Assembly: GCA_963543695.1 (NCBI GenBank)
Contig: CAUUCF010000003.1
Coordinates: forward strand, 10,438 to 74,437
Length of the DNA: 64,000 bases
Direction of reading: 5' to 3'
Source of the DNA: CAUUCF01 sp963543695
GTDB taxonomy: Bacteria > Pseudomonadota > Gammaproteobacteria > UBA9339
Shown here: piece after piece, positions 27,430-36,318 of the stretch
How the letters are laid out: each line of letters opens with the position of its first letter
Position numbering within the stretch: the first letter of the stretch is position 1
Program-made: the position numbers and the translations under genes
Notes under the pieces: model-generated
The model's input: the letters and a program-made list of their open reading frames with translations, nothing else
Databases searched by the model: none
Told to the model about the DNA's origin: nothing

Positions 27430-28687
27430 TTTTTCCCTCAAAATCCAATAAATCTACCTTTTTAGTTGTTAAGCTAACTTGTGATTGCAAATACTGGAAT
27501 AATTTCTGCTCAAAAAGATTATCGGCTACTTTTGTAAACAGTTCTTTATTGTTCATCAACTGTTCAACGTTGGCCGTAGATTTATCGGCGTTATATAGAT
27601 CAATTAATCGGTGAATTTCTTGTTTCACTTCCTCATTGTTCACCGTAATTTTCCCTTCTGAAGCTAACGTTTGTATTACAAACCTTCTTTTAAGTTGCTC
27701 TTTAGCTAATTCTTGGGCCTGTTCTTCAGAACATTTTTGTTGCTTTTGCAATAAAGCTTGTTGTTTTTGCAAGAATTTAGGAGGAAATTCGCTAATCGTA
27801 ATTAATTTTTCAATATTTTCCAAAATTTGATTGTTAACTTTATTTTGAACCTGTGACACCACATTAATCGACAAATCTTGACGAAATTGTTCTTTAAAAG
27901 TCTTCAAATCCTGTACGTTAAATTGCTCATTTACCCACTGATCCGTTAACTCCGGTAATTCTAAAACCGATAATTCTTGAACAACCACGGCAAAATGACA
28001 TAATTTACCTGCGATCTGTTTTTCTAAATGAGAATCGGGAACGTTTAAATCGAATTCTTGAGTACTACCCACAAGTAACCCGTACAAATGATCTTCAAAT
28101 TCTTTCCACAATTGACCATCTGCCAAAACTAATTTTACTTTCTTCTTTTCGATCACTACTTCGTTATCTACTTTAATACTGAAGTCGATCACCAATTGAT
28201 CTCCTTTTTGAGCCGCATGATTTTCTTTGGCTTTTTTCCAATTACCATAACGTTTTTGTAACTCCTGGAGTTTTACCGCTAACGCTTCGTCACTAATATT
28301 TACTTCCTCTTTTTCCACCGTGATGGTATTTAACGTAGGTAATTTAATTTCTGGTTTAATTTCTAATTCAACCTTAACTTCCACCCCTTCTGAATGTTGA
28401 TCGTCCACCGTAATTTGGGGATAATCTACTAGTTCGAATTGGCGTGTTTCTATCTCGTTTTGGAGCGTAGTTCTTATTTTTTGTTCTAACAAATCTTTCT
28501 TCACTGAACTACCGTATTTATTCTCTATAACAGATAACGGTACCTTACCAACTCTAAAACCAGGGATCCTTACCTTTTTAGCTAAATTTAAAAACTCTTT
28601 TTGACAGTCGTTAGAAATTTCTTCATTTGTAATCGTAAACTCAATTACCTTTTCTAATGTTCCTTGATCTCTACACTCAATTTGCAT
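27416..28687 (-). CDS. tig: Trigger factor
   Basis: The ribosome-bound chaperone and prolyl isomerase, 423 residues from MQIECRDQGT. The ribosome-docking loop is GFRVGKVPLSV (about 41-51). The central FKBP-like domain (about 145-230) is divergent, and the C-terminal helical chaperone arms follow. A longer in-frame opening begins six codons upstream and is not supported. Downstream overlap with clpP is usual. Confidence 0.95.
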   Translation of the reverse strand: MQIECRDQGTLEKVIEFTITNEEISNDCQKEFLNLAKKVRIPGFRVGKVPLSVIENKYGSSVKKDLLEQKIRTTLQNEIETRQFELVDYPQITVDDQHSEGVEVKVELEIKPEIKLPTLNTITVEKEEVNISDEALAVKLQELQKRYGNWKKAKENHAAQKGDQLVIDFSIKVDNEVVIEKKKVKLVLADGQLWKEFEDHLYGLLVGSTQEFDLNVPDSHLEKQIAGKLCHFAVVVQELSVLELPELTDQWVNEQFNVQDLKTFKEQFRQDLSINVVSQVQNKVNNQILENIEKLITISEFPPKFLQKQQALLQKQQKCSEEQAQELAKEQLKRRFVIQTLASEGKITVNNEEVKQEIHRLIDLYNADKSTANVEQLMNNKELFTKVADNLFEQKLFQYLQSQVSLTTKKVDLLDFEGKNVAK

Positions 28688-28735
28688 TTTATACCTCACA
28701 ACCACCTAAAAATGTACAGTACTAACTAAATAATA

Positions 28736-28817
28736 TACGAAAGGGGAGACTCGAACTCCCACAGGAATACCTACTGGAACCTAAATCCAGCGCGTCTACC
28801 AGTTCCGCCACTCTCGC
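28736..28817 (-). tRNA. tRNA-Leu(UAG)
   Basis: An 82-nt cloverleaf. The acceptor GCGAGAG pairs with CTTTCGT, and the D arm reads GCGGAACTGGTAGACGC. The anticodon stem CTGGA/TCCAG holds loop TTTAGGT, giving anticodon TAG. There is a long class II variable arm and the T arm GGGAGTTCGAGTCTCCC. The 3' CCA is not encoded (TAT follows the discriminator A). Confidence 0.93.
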
Positions 28818-28898
28818 CTAAAATAAACATAATGATATACGATAATTTATTTCTATTTTTTTGCAAGTAAAATATCAAATTAGAAGACAGAATTAATA

Positions 28899-28927
28899 TT
28901 GAAATTCGTTAGGCATAAGATTAAACT
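28899..28927 (+). promoter_or_regulatory. Probable sodB promoter
   Basis: TTGAAA (28899-28904), 17 bp, then TAAACT (28922-28927), with the sodB ATG 30 bp downstream. The match is moderate. No Fur-type palindrome was recognised. Confidence 0.45.
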
Positions 28928-28957
28928 GGAATTACTCATCATTATTTGGAAAAACCT

Positions 28958-29575
28958 ATGGAACCATTTAAAGCTAAAATAACTAAAAACTATTCCTTAT
29001 CTCCTATTCTTTCCGAAGAAACGATCAAATTTCATTATGAAAAACATCATTGCGGATATGCTAATACTTTAAATCAATTAATTGCAAATACCGCTTATGT
29101 CGATTACAACTTAGAAAACATTATTTTGCGCGCTAGAATTTACGACGCTAAAATTTTCAACGCCGCTGCACAACTGTTTAACCATAATTTTTACTGGAAA
29201 TCTTTAAAAACCAACACCCCTTTGCCAACAGGTAATTTACGCGAATTAATCGAAACGCAATTTGGTAATATGGAAAATTTTATCGCGCAATATGCTATCC
29301 ACGCTAACAGCTTATTCGGTAACGGTTGGAGTTGGTTAGTAGAAGATTACCACCATAAATTACAGTTTATCCAAACTACGAATGCTGAAACGCTACTCGG
29401 CAATCCGAATTTAAAGTTACTATGCGTAATCGATCTTTGGGAACATGCTTACTACATAGATTATCGTAACGATCGCAGCGAGTACATCAAACAAGTATTA
29501 GAACACGGGATCAACTGGACTTTTTGCGAGCAACGTTTCGATCAAGATTTCGACATTATCTATAACCTACTTTAA
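28958..29575 (+). CDS. sodB: Superoxide dismutase, Fe/Mn type
   Basis: A 205-residue cytosolic superoxide dismutase. The metal ligands are in FHYEKHHCGY, FNHNFYWKSL and VIDLWEHAYYIDY, and the last is the classic Fe/Mn-SOD signature. The ATG at 28958 is preferred to an upstream TTG. The end is slightly extended and diverged (NWTFCEQRFDQDFD). It is one of the few plus-strand genes in the left half. With pfl genes present the organism must tolerate both oxygen and its absence. Confidence 0.94.
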   Translation: MEPFKAKITKNYSLSPILSEETIKFHYEKHHCGYANTLNQLIANTAYVDYNLENIILRARIYDAKIFNAAAQLFNHNFYWKSLKTNTPLPTGNLRELIETQFGNMENFIAQYAIHANSLFGNGWSWLVEDYHHKLQFIQTTNAETLLGNPNLKLLCVIDLWEHAYYIDYRNDRSEYIKQVLEHGINWTFCEQRFDQDFDIIYNLL

Positions 29576-29588
29576 AAAAATTATCTCT

Positions 29589-29623
29589 CAAATACTGTAT
29601 TTATGCTATATATACAGTATTTG
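29589..29623. terminator. 12-bp perfect inverted repeat between convergent genes
   Basis: CAAATACTGTAT (29589-29600) and its exact reverse complement (29612-29623) enclose an 11-nt AT-rich loop. It lies 13 bp after the sodB stop. On the minus strand it is followed by a run of T, so it could stop leftward transcription from the cation-transporter side and also cap the sodB transcript. Confidence 0.55.
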
Positions 29624-29694
29624 GGTGCATTAATTTAAATAGTAAATCAGTTTTTCGAACTAAATAATCTCCGCAAGGTTTACGGTCTTATGTT

Positions 29695-29826
29695 TTACGT
29701 ACTAATCTTCAACGAATTTCCAGTAGGCAAAACCGCTGAAATAGCCGTTCCAAAAGCACGCTCTAAACAATTTAAGGAAATGTTTTTCGTTAAATCAATT
29801 CCTGAGCTACAATGTTCTTTTCTTTC
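29695..29826 (-). pseudogene. Remnant resembling a branched-chain aminotransferase
   Basis: A 44-codon open stretch includes NCLERAFGTAISAVLPTG. It resembles the EAFGTGTA(A)V..P.G motif of class IV branched-chain aminotransferases. No start or further matching sequence is found, so if the match is right, this is a small fragment of an eroded gene. The remaining sequence between sodB and the transporter has no gene. Confidence 0.3.
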
Positions 29827-29857
29827 GTAACCGATTAAACCTTATTTAGCTCATGCT

Positions 29858-29948
29858 AAGGAAAGATCATCCCTCTTTTAGGGTTGCCTTTAACGTTCGC
29901 GTAACTAAGCTACTGTAGCTTTAACTATTGGACTGACGATCTTTCCTT
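29858..29948. other. Candidate structured element (long stem with internal hairpins)
   Basis: Arms 29858-29871 and 29935-29948 are complementary at 13 of 14 positions. Inside lie CCCT-CTTTT-AGGG, a TTCG-loop hairpin and AAGCTA-CTG-TAGCTT. The whole resembles a multi-branched RNA fold of about 91 nt. It lies 76 bp beyond the stop of the cation transporter, so it would be in its 3' region if read on that strand. No known riboswitch or RNA family consensus was recognised. Confidence 0.4.
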
Positions 29949-30024
29949 TTACTGATTTTAAAACCCCGAATAATAAAGAAAAAACATAAAGATTTGCTCC
30001 GTTTTCGCCGTTCTTTTTATGTTT

Positions 30025-31140
30025 TTAGGAAGTTGTAAAATCGGTATCCATCGCTACGTTAAGCAGATAATCAGGGTACTGGGCTTGAATTCTGTCAACG
30101 ACTGCTTGATAGACTGACTTTCTCTCTTTTGTACCAAAACTTACCACTAAATCAAAACGCATAACCTTCTTTTGTACGTCTAAATAAAATCCGTGAATCT
30201 GCGTAATATTTTGATCTGCCAACGCAATTTTTGATATCTGCTCTCTCATTTTAATTGCCTGTTCATCTTTAGTATTAGTAGAATACACTCCTATTGCCGT
30301 TAACAGTACATGATGTTTCCTAAAGACCTCATGCATGATGGAACGAGTTAAATCGTCAAGCTCCATAGCAGTACAAGTATCTGGTACTTCCACGTGAACA
30401 GAACCTTGATATGCATCTGGACCGTAGTCGTTCAGGATCAAATCATATACACCGTTCACCGCGGAAAAACCACGGATCGTTGCTCCTATTTCTTTCGCTA
30501 ACGCGGCATCAACCCGTTCTCCTAACAACCTGGAAATCGTTTCACGTAACATCTTTACACCTGATTTAACGATAATTACTGAAATAACTGCTGCTAAATA
30601 AGCTTCTAACGAACAAGTGGTCAACATATAAATTCCCGCAGCAACCAAAGTAGCAAACGAAATCACTGCATCCCATATTGATTCTTCACCCGCACCAATT
30701 AAAGAACCTGAATCTACTTGCTTTCCTACCTGCACAAAATATTTACCAAGGATAACCTTAACGACAATCCCAATTGCAATAATACTAAGTGATCGCCATG
30801 TATAAGTAGGCATTTCTGGGTGAAAAATACTCTTAACGGATCCTCCTAGAGAGGTAAAACCTGCGTAGAGTACGATCATCGAAATAATTAAAGCACTAAA
30901 ATATTCTAATCTTCCATACCCAAAAGGATGTTTTTGATCCGGTTCCTTATTCGCCAGTTTAGTTCCAACGATAGTAATAACGCTCGATGCCACATCAGCA
31001 ACATTGTTAACCGCATCCATCGTAATCGCTATGGAGTTGGTCATCAATCCTATAGCTAGTTTTAAGGCAGATAAAGATACGTTCACCATAACGCCAATGG
31101 CACTCACTTTAATAATGACTTTGTTTCGATTTTCTTTCAT
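30025..31140 (-). CDS. Cation diffusion facilitator transporter
   Basis: A 371-residue CDF-family efflux protein with six membrane helices and a cytosolic C-terminal domain. The metal site on helix 2 is DAVNNVADVASS (D-x3-N/D type, suggesting Mn or Fe/Zn rather than the HxxxD zinc type). KHPFGYGRLEY follows helix 2, and helix 5 carries ESIWDA. The start at 31140 has AAGGAG 8 bp upstream. Base composition is unlike the neighbours: sample 60-base lines contain 26-29 G+C, against about 20 around them. The sequence resembles Firmicutes transporters, so transfer is likely. Confidence 0.9.
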   Translation of the reverse strand: MKENRNKVIIKVSAIGVMVNVSLSALKLAIGLMTNSIAITMDAVNNVADVASSVITIVGTKLANKEPDQKHPFGYGRLEYFSALIISMIVLYAGFTSLGGSVKSIFHPEMPTYTWRSLSIIAIGIVVKVILGKYFVQVGKQVDSGSLIGAGEESIWDAVISFATLVAAGIYMLTTCSLEAYLAAVISVIIVKSGVKMLRETISRLLGERVDAALAKEIGATIRGFSAVNGVYDLILNDYGPDAYQGSVHVEVPDTCTAMELDDLTRSIMHEVFRKHHVLLTAIGVYSTNTKDEQAIKMREQISKIALADQNITQIHGFYLDVQKKVMRFDLVVSFGTKERKSVYQAVVDRIQAQYPDYLLNVAMDTDFTTS

Positions 31141-31143
31141 CAA

Positions 31144-31545
31144 TCATGCTCCTTAGTTTTCGTTTATATGAACTTAATCCGCTTTTACGTCGTTTAGTAA
31201 TATTGCAATACACCTTTAACCATCCCTCCTTTCTTTACCGAATCTTGTAACCTTTTCATCGTTCCCGTTTAGGTAAATTAAAAGTCTTTTGCTTATAAAC
31301 ACGTTCTTACCTTGAGTGAAACGCAAGGGTTAAATAGTAGCGTCTATCTCTACACGCGAGATTTTATTACCCTTCTTTGGAGAAAGACGTATCGTCTTTA
31401 ATTCGCTCCTCGATTAAAAATGAAATCATTGCGAATAAAAACGTTATACCCTAAAAAAATCTTGGCCTCAATCTTTCGATCAAATTTATTCTTTACATTA
31501 AATTACAGAATAATTATATTTAAATAAAAACACCGGAATTAAAAA
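31144..31545. other. Intergenic region without a recognisable gene
   Basis: About 400 bp between the divergent transporter and dut genes. It holds the perfect hairpin AAAGACG-TAT-CGTCTTT (about 31383-31399) and a CCTTG/CAAGG stem near 31310-31328. Short open frames are present, but none has a ribosome-binding site or family match. It may be a transfer scar or untranslated leader sequence of the transporter. Confidence 0.4.
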
Positions 31546-31992
31546 ATGAACTGTCAATTAAAAATTTTAGATCAACGTCTTCGCGATCATTTTCCTCAAT
31601 ACGCAACTAACGGATCAGCAGGGTTAGATTTAAGAGCAGCCATCACCGAACCTTTAATAATTCAACCAAACCAAGTTAGTTTAATTCCTACCGGTATAGC
31701 TATTTACCTAGCGAACGTTAATTACGCCGGTTTAATTTTACCACGATCTGGTTTAGGACATCAGCGCGGAATCGTCTTAGGTAACCTGGTAGGTTTATTA
31801 GATGCAGATTATCAAGGAGAAATTAAAATTTCGTGTTGGAACCGTAGTAACGAACAATATCTTTTAGAACCGTTAGTACGTTTAGCTCAATTAGTAATTG
31901 TGCCAATTACTAGGACAACGTTTACAGAAGTGCAACAATTTACTACTACCGAAAGAAACGAAGGTGGTTTTGGACATACAGGTATTAAATAG
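31546..31992 (+). CDS. dut: Deoxyuridine 5'-triphosphate nucleotidohydrolase
   Basis: A trimeric dUTPase of 148 residues hydrolysing dUTP to dUMP. Motifs in order are SAGLDLRA (motif 1), ILPRSGLGHQRGI (2), GNLVGLLDADYQGEI (3), LVRLAQLVI (4) and the C-terminal Gly-rich arm RNEGGFGHTG (5). It precedes algC by 9 bp; a dut-algC pair occurs in pseudomonads and relatives. Confidence 0.96.
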   Translation: MNCQLKILDQRLRDHFPQYATNGSAGLDLRAAITEPLIIQPNQVSLIPTGIAIYLANVNYAGLILPRSGLGHQRGIVLGNLVGLLDADYQGEIKISCWNRSNEQYLLEPLVRLAQLVIVPITRTTFTEVQQFTTTERNEGGFGHTGIK

Positions 31993-32001
31993 GAGGTAAA
32001 A

Positions 32002-33393
32002 ATGGCATACCAAATACAAAAACAAATCCCACAAAATATTTTTAGGACTTACGATATTCGTGGAACCGTAGAAGATAGTTTTACCGAAGATAACGTTTAT
32101 ACTTTAGGAGTAGCTTTAGGATCCGAAATCATTGATAGAGGACTTAACGCCGTTAACGTAGGTCGTGATGGTAGATTATCTGGACCTCAATTAATTAAAG
32201 CTTTAATCGCAGGTATTACTTCTACAGGTTGCCACGTAACCGATATTGGAGAAGTGACTACTCCTATGCTGTATTATGCTGCTGCTACTTCAGAAACACA
32301 ATCGGGTATCATGTTAAGTGGTAGCCATAATCCTCCCAATTATAATGGTCTTAAAATCATCATCGCCGGAGAAACTCTATACGGACCAGCAATTACGAAT
32401 TTATACCACCGCATTATTCAACGTAATTATCACACTGGGTCAGGTATTTGTATCACGAAAGACATTACTGATTCTTATTTTCAAGCTATTACGGGTAACG
32501 TACGTCTTCATCGTCCAATCAAAGTAGTAATTGACTGTGGTAACGGTATAGGCGGAAAATTTGCTCCTCCTCTCTTTAGAGCTTTAGGGTGCGAAGTAGA
32601 AGAACTTTTTTGTAACGTGGACGGTAATTTTCCTAACCATCAACCTGATCCTTCTATCCCGAAAAATTTAGCAATTTTACAAGCTACCGTACAAAGCAAA
32701 GGATATGAAATTGGTTTAGCTTTTGATGGCGATGCTGATCGGGTTGGTATTGTCACCGAACAGGGCATGATTATCTCGGCTGACCGTTTATTAATTCTTT
32801 TAGCAAACGACTTATTAACTCGTCATAACGATAAGCCTATTATTTTCGACATTAAATGTAGTAGACAAGTCAAGCAACAAATCGAAAAACACCATGGTAT
32901 TCCCCTTTGTTACCGTACAGGTCACTCGTTAATCAAAGCTAAAATGAAAGAAACCGGAGCATATTTAGCAGGTGAATTAAGTGGACATATTTTTATGAAA
33001 GAACGTTGGTTTGGTTTTGATGACGGTATATACGTAGCTGCTCGTATCTTAGAATTACTAGCCCAACAAAAACAAACCGTTACTGAATTATTTCGAGATA
33101 TCCCTTGTACTTACGCTACTCCTGAACTTAAAATTCCTGTTTCAGAAGAAGAAAAGTTTGAATTAATTCAAACCTTAATAGCGAAGAGTTCTTTTCCGGA
33201 AGGAGAAATTAATATCATAGACGGTTTGAGAATTGATTTCTCCGACGGCTTCGGTTTAATTAGAGCCTCTAATACTACCCCATACCTGATCGCTTGTTTC
33301 GAAGGGGATAATCAAAGTAGTCTAGAGAGGATTCAAACTGTCTTTAAACAAGAACTTAGTAGGGTGTTACCAACTTTAAAATTACCTTTTTAA
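32002..33393 (+). CDS. algC: Phosphomannomutase/phosphoglucomutase (AlgC type)
   Basis: A 463-residue alpha-phosphohexomutase interconverting hexose 1- and 6-phosphates for surface-sugar synthesis. Visible are the FRTYDIRG start, the phosphoserine loop MLSGSHNPPNYNG (about residue 108), the Mg-binding DGDADRVG and the sugar-binding GELSGH. The C-terminal domain ends with RASNTTPYL, the phosphate-binding loop. An AGGAGG site precedes the ATG. It likely feeds the capsule or lipopolysaccharide pathways. Confidence 0.94.
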   Translation: MAYQIQKQIPQNIFRTYDIRGTVEDSFTEDNVYTLGVALGSEIIDRGLNAVNVGRDGRLSGPQLIKALIAGITSTGCHVTDIGEVTTPMLYYAAATSETQSGIMLSGSHNPPNYNGLKIIIAGETLYGPAITNLYHRIIQRNYHTGSGICITKDITDSYFQAITGNVRLHRPIKVVIDCGNGIGGKFAPPLFRALGCEVEELFCNVDGNFPNHQPDPSIPKNLAILQATVQSKGYEIGLAFDGDADRVGIVTEQGMIISADRLLILLANDLLTRHNDKPIIFDIKCSRQVKQQIEKHHGIPLCYRTGHSLIKAKMKETGAYLAGELSGHIFMKERWFGFDDGIYVAARILELLAQQKQTVTELFRDIPCTYATPELKIPVSEEEKFELIQTLIAKSSFPEGEINIIDGLRIDFSDGFGLIRASNTTPYLIACFEGDNQSSLERIQTVFKQELSRVLPTLKLPF

Positions 33394-33425
33394 ATTATCC
33401 AGCTAAATAAACAGCTGGATAATTT
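33392..33425 (+). terminator. Stem-loop after algC
   Basis: AAATTATCCAGCT and its exact complement form a 13-bp stem with an 8-nt loop, starting at the stop codon of algC. Only three T follow, so it is a weak intrinsic terminator or an mRNA-stabilising hairpin. Confidence 0.6.
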
Positions 33426-33648
33426 ACTAATAACGACTAGTTTAATACCTCTTTTGTTAATTAAACGGTGACGTTTTTGTTTTTGGAAATTTGACTAAGT
33501 TTTATTTAATACCAACATGACTCAACTGGTTTAAGATACAATATTAATTTTCTTGGTTTTGATTACAACGTAAAAACCTTTCGATGAAAAGAAAATCATT
33601 TTATCTGCTTACTATCGACCGTTTTTTATTACCGCATCAGACGTCATT

Positions 33649-33725
33649 TGGGGTGAGCGATGGGGTTCGAACCCACAACAACCGGAATCACAATCCGGGA
33701 CTCTACCAATTGAGCTACGCTCACC
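33649..33725 (-). tRNA. tRNA-His(GUG)
   Basis: A 77-nt cloverleaf with the extra 5' G(-1) opposite C73, a tRNA-His hallmark. The anticodon stem CCGGA/TCCGG holds loop TTGTGAT, giving anticodon GTG. The T arm is GTGGGTTCGAACCCCA (read from the minus strand), and CCA is encoded. It lies 12 bp downstream of tRNA-Arg in the same unit. Confidence 0.95.
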
Positions 33726-33737
33726 ATCAATTTAAAA

Positions 33738-33811
33738 CGTGCTCGACAGGATTCGAACCTGTGACCCTCGGCTTAGAAGGCCGATGCTCTATCCAGCTGA
33801 GCTACGAACAC
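33738..33811 (-). tRNA. tRNA-Arg(UCU)
   Basis: A 74-nt cloverleaf: acceptor GTGTTCG/CGAGCAC, D arm GCTCAGCTGGATAGAGC, anticodon stem TCGGC/GCCGA with loop CTTCTAA (anticodon TCT), T arm ACAGGTTCGAATCCTGT. The discriminator is G and is followed by TTT, so CCA is not encoded. Confidence 0.94.
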
Positions 33812-33825
33812 TTAATAACTCCATT

Positions 33826-33854
33826 AAATTAACAAGTTTACTTGTAATTGTCAC
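33826..33854 (-). promoter_or_regulatory. Probable promoter of the tRNA-Arg/tRNA-His unit
   Basis: On the minus strand GTGACA (33849-33854) and TAATTT (33826-33831) are 17 bp apart, with the tRNA-Arg 5' end about 15 bp downstream. Between here and miaB (33855-34034) no gene is seen. Confidence 0.45.
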
Positions 33855-34034
33855 GTTTTTTCTCACTGATCTAGCCAAATTCATCCTTTTTGATAATTAT
33901 TTACCGAAAAAAGAATGCTCATTCACGGTTCTTCTTTTCGTTAAGCTTATCACTAACGCTATATTTCGTCTTTGGTGATTTGTTTTTTACAGACGAAAAC
34001 TAATTTTACTATTCTCAAAGGGACAGGAATTTTT

Positions 34035-35336
34035 CTAATCGTTATTAACAACCGGTTGACCACGTAAAGAATTAGGTAATACCTCGGTAATCATCACTTT
34101 CGTTAAATTTCCCAAACAACGATCATCGGCAAGAAAGTTAACGACTCGATTATTTTCAGTACGACCGGTACATTGACCACGAAGGTTTCTTTTTTGTTCT
34201 ACTAATACCGTCTGAACCGTATTTAACATCAAATTACTATATTGTTGAGTTTGATTCGCTAACTTACGTTGCAATAACACTAAACGTTGTTTTTTTTCTT
34301 GTATAGGAACTGGATCTGGTAAATCGGCGGCCTTAGTCCCAGGACGCTTACTAAAGATGAAGCTAAAAGAATGATCGAATTTTAAAGTTTCTACTAACGC
34401 TAAAGTTTCATTAAATTCTTGTTCCGTTTCTCCCGGGAACCCTACGATAAAATCAGAACTTAAGCTAATATCAGGACGAACTTTTCTTAAATTATCGATA
34501 ATTTGTATATAACCCCGCGTATCGTACTTTCTACGCATTGCTTTTAAAATACGATCTGATCCACTTTGAATAGGTAAATGTAATTGATTTACCAATTTAG
34601 GTTCTTTTAAATATACTTCAAATAATTTATCGGTAAAATTTTTAGGATAAGATGTTGTAAAACGAATCCGCTCTACTTCTGAGTAACTAGCAATCTCGGT
34701 AATTAAGTCGGCTAAATCCATTTTAGATTCTGGATCTAAATAAGAATTAACGTTTTGACCTAACAAATGAATTTCTTTCACTCCTTGTACAAGCAGGCTC
34801 TCAATCTCTTGTAAAATACTTTTTGCCGAACGATTAATTTCTCTCCCTCTCGTAAACGGCACAATGCAATAGCTACAAAAATTATTACAACCTTCCATGA
34901 TAGAAATAAACGCAGATATCCCTTGCAAACGAGGAGGAGGGAAATGTTCAAATTTCGTTAAAGGATCACCCTCTACTTTAACAACATGGACACTTTGATA
35001 CCAATCAGGTAACAAATGGATCGTAGCCGGTCCAAAGATGAAATCTACTTCTGGTGCTCGCTGAAAAATTTTTGTTTGTTGCTCTACGGCGACACAACCA
35101 CCTACTGCTATTTTTAAATTTTGATTGATTTGTTTTAAAGGTCTAAAGCAACCTATACGCGAAAAAATTTTTTCTTCCGCTTTTTCACGAATAGCGCAAG
35201 TATTTAAAATAATTAAATCTGCGTCTTCTGGTTGCTCTACTTTACAGAATCCTTTGACTAACATTAAATCACTTAACCTAGCTGCATCATACTCATTCAT
35301 CTGACAGCCAAAATTTTGTAAATAAAATTTTTTCAT
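34035..35336 (-). CDS. miaB: tRNA-2-methylthio-N6-dimethylallyladenosine synthase MiaB
   Basis: A radical SAM methylthiotransferase of 433 residues that adds the 2-methylthio group to i6A37. The N-terminal UPF0004 domain has three cluster cysteines (QNFGCQMNEYDAARL, LNTCAIREKAEEK, GGCVAVEQ). The radical SAM motif is CNNFCSYCIVPFTRGRE, and a C-terminal TRAM domain (TVLVEQKRNLRGQ to VVNFLAD) follows. An ATG one codon after a TTG is taken as the start. Confidence 0.95.
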   Translation of the reverse strand: MKKFYLQNFGCQMNEYDAARLSDLMLVKGFCKVEQPEDADLIILNTCAIREKAEEKIFSRIGCFRPLKQINQNLKIAVGGCVAVEQQTKIFQRAPEVDFIFGPATIHLLPDWYQSVHVVKVEGDPLTKFEHFPPPRLQGISAFISIMEGCNNFCSYCIVPFTRGREINRSAKSILQEIESLLVQGVKEIHLLGQNVNSYLDPESKMDLADLITEIASYSEVERIRFTTSYPKNFTDKLFEVYLKEPKLVNQLHLPIQSGSDRILKAMRRKYDTRGYIQIIDNLRKVRPDISLSSDFIVGFPGETEQEFNETLALVETLKFDHSFSFIFSKRPGTKAADLPDPVPIQEKKQRLVLLQRKLANQTQQYSNLMLNTVQTVLVEQKRNLRGQCTGRTENNRVVNFLADDRCLGNLTKVMITEVLPNSLRGQPVVNND

Positions 35337-35360
35337 CAAAGGATTCCCTCACTAAAATTC

Positions 35361-36161
35361 TTAACTTAATAAATTACGACTTTTTAAGCTACTATAAATA
35401 CCTGCTTTAGCCGCTTTAGCTAAATGTTCCACAATATCATATTTCAGCTCAACCGCCACTTTCTCAGATTCTACTCGATTAGCTACTACTCCACAAATAG
35501 ATGCTGCTTTTACCCCCATCACTGAAGCAATAACAAATAAAGTAGCCGTTTCCATTTCAAAATTTAAAACGTTTAAATGTTTCCATTCTTCCATAGCACC
35601 ACGTTTATTCCTCAACAAATACTGAGTATAAGAATCATAACGTTCTTGACCTTGCCAAAAAGTATCGGTAGAAGCGGTAATGCCCGCATGAAAAGGTAAT
35701 GCTAACGTTTGAATACCATTAATCATCGCGTTTGTAAATTCTAAATCAGCTACCGCTGGATAATTAATCGGCGCATAATCTAAAGAAGTACCGTCCAAAC
35801 GTACGGCGGCAACACTAACGATAATATCGCCTAAACTAATTTTCGGTTGAATTCCCCCGGTCGTTCCTACTCTTAAAAAATATTTGAGACCTAAAACGGC
35901 TAATTCTTCCATCGTAATCCCAATATTTGGCCCACCCAAACCAGAAGAACAGACTAAAATTTTATGTCCATAAAAATTAGCTAGATAAGATACGTGCTCC
36001 CTAACGTCTGCTAAAAACTTCGCATGAGGATCAAAATTTTTAGCTAACAACTCAGAACGTTTAGGATCTCCTGGTAATAAAACGTATTCTGCTCCTTCTA
36101 ACATTTGTTTTGATAAACCAATATGATACATTACCTCATTTTCATTGACGATTTTAACCAT
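35361..36161 (-). CDS. udp: Uridine phosphorylase
   Basis: A nucleoside phosphorylase family 1 enzyme of 266 residues that cleaves uridine to uracil and ribose 1-phosphate. Visible are VLLPGDPKRSELLA (phosphate binding), YFLRVGTTGGIQ, LNFEMETATLF (ribose-binding Glu-Met-Glu) and GVVANR. An alternative start at MYHIGLSK would give a more typical length. It is upstream of miaB by 24 bp and probably co-transcribed. Confidence 0.92.
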   Translation of the reverse strand: MVKIVNENEVMYHIGLSKQMLEGAEYVLLPGDPKRSELLAKNFDPHAKFLADVREHVSYLANFYGHKILVCSSGLGGPNIGITMEELAVLGLKYFLRVGTTGGIQPKISLGDIIVSVAAVRLDGTSLDYAPINYPAVADLEFTNAMINGIQTLALPFHAGITASTDTFWQGQERYDSYTQYLLRNKRGAMEEWKHLNVLNFEMETATLFVIASVMGVKAASICGVVANRVESEKVAVELKYDIVEHLAKAAKAGIYSSLKSRNLLS

Positions 36162-36318
36162 AATGCCTCAAAAATATATTATCAGTGGGTCAATTATATA
36201 CGATTATCTGGTTAGAACAACTAAATTTTTACTTTAAAACTTAAAGATTATAAAGAAAATGATTGATAAAATTTAATAATAATTTTAAAATGAAAAAAAC
36301 TAAAAAGCGGAGGAAGTT

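Noticed and set aside
29589..29623. LexA-type operator
   Set aside because: The half sites CTGT and ACAG are 15 bp apart, whereas LexA needs 8; the perfect stem fits a hairpin better.
31144..31545. Manganese or other riboswitch before the cation transporter
   Set aside because: Only generic short hairpins were found; I could not match a known riboswitch consensus.
33584..33978. Two overlapping plus-strand reading frames of about 80 codons
   Set aside because: They run across the tRNA-His and tRNA-Arg genes on the opposite strand; their translation is just the complement of tRNA sequence.
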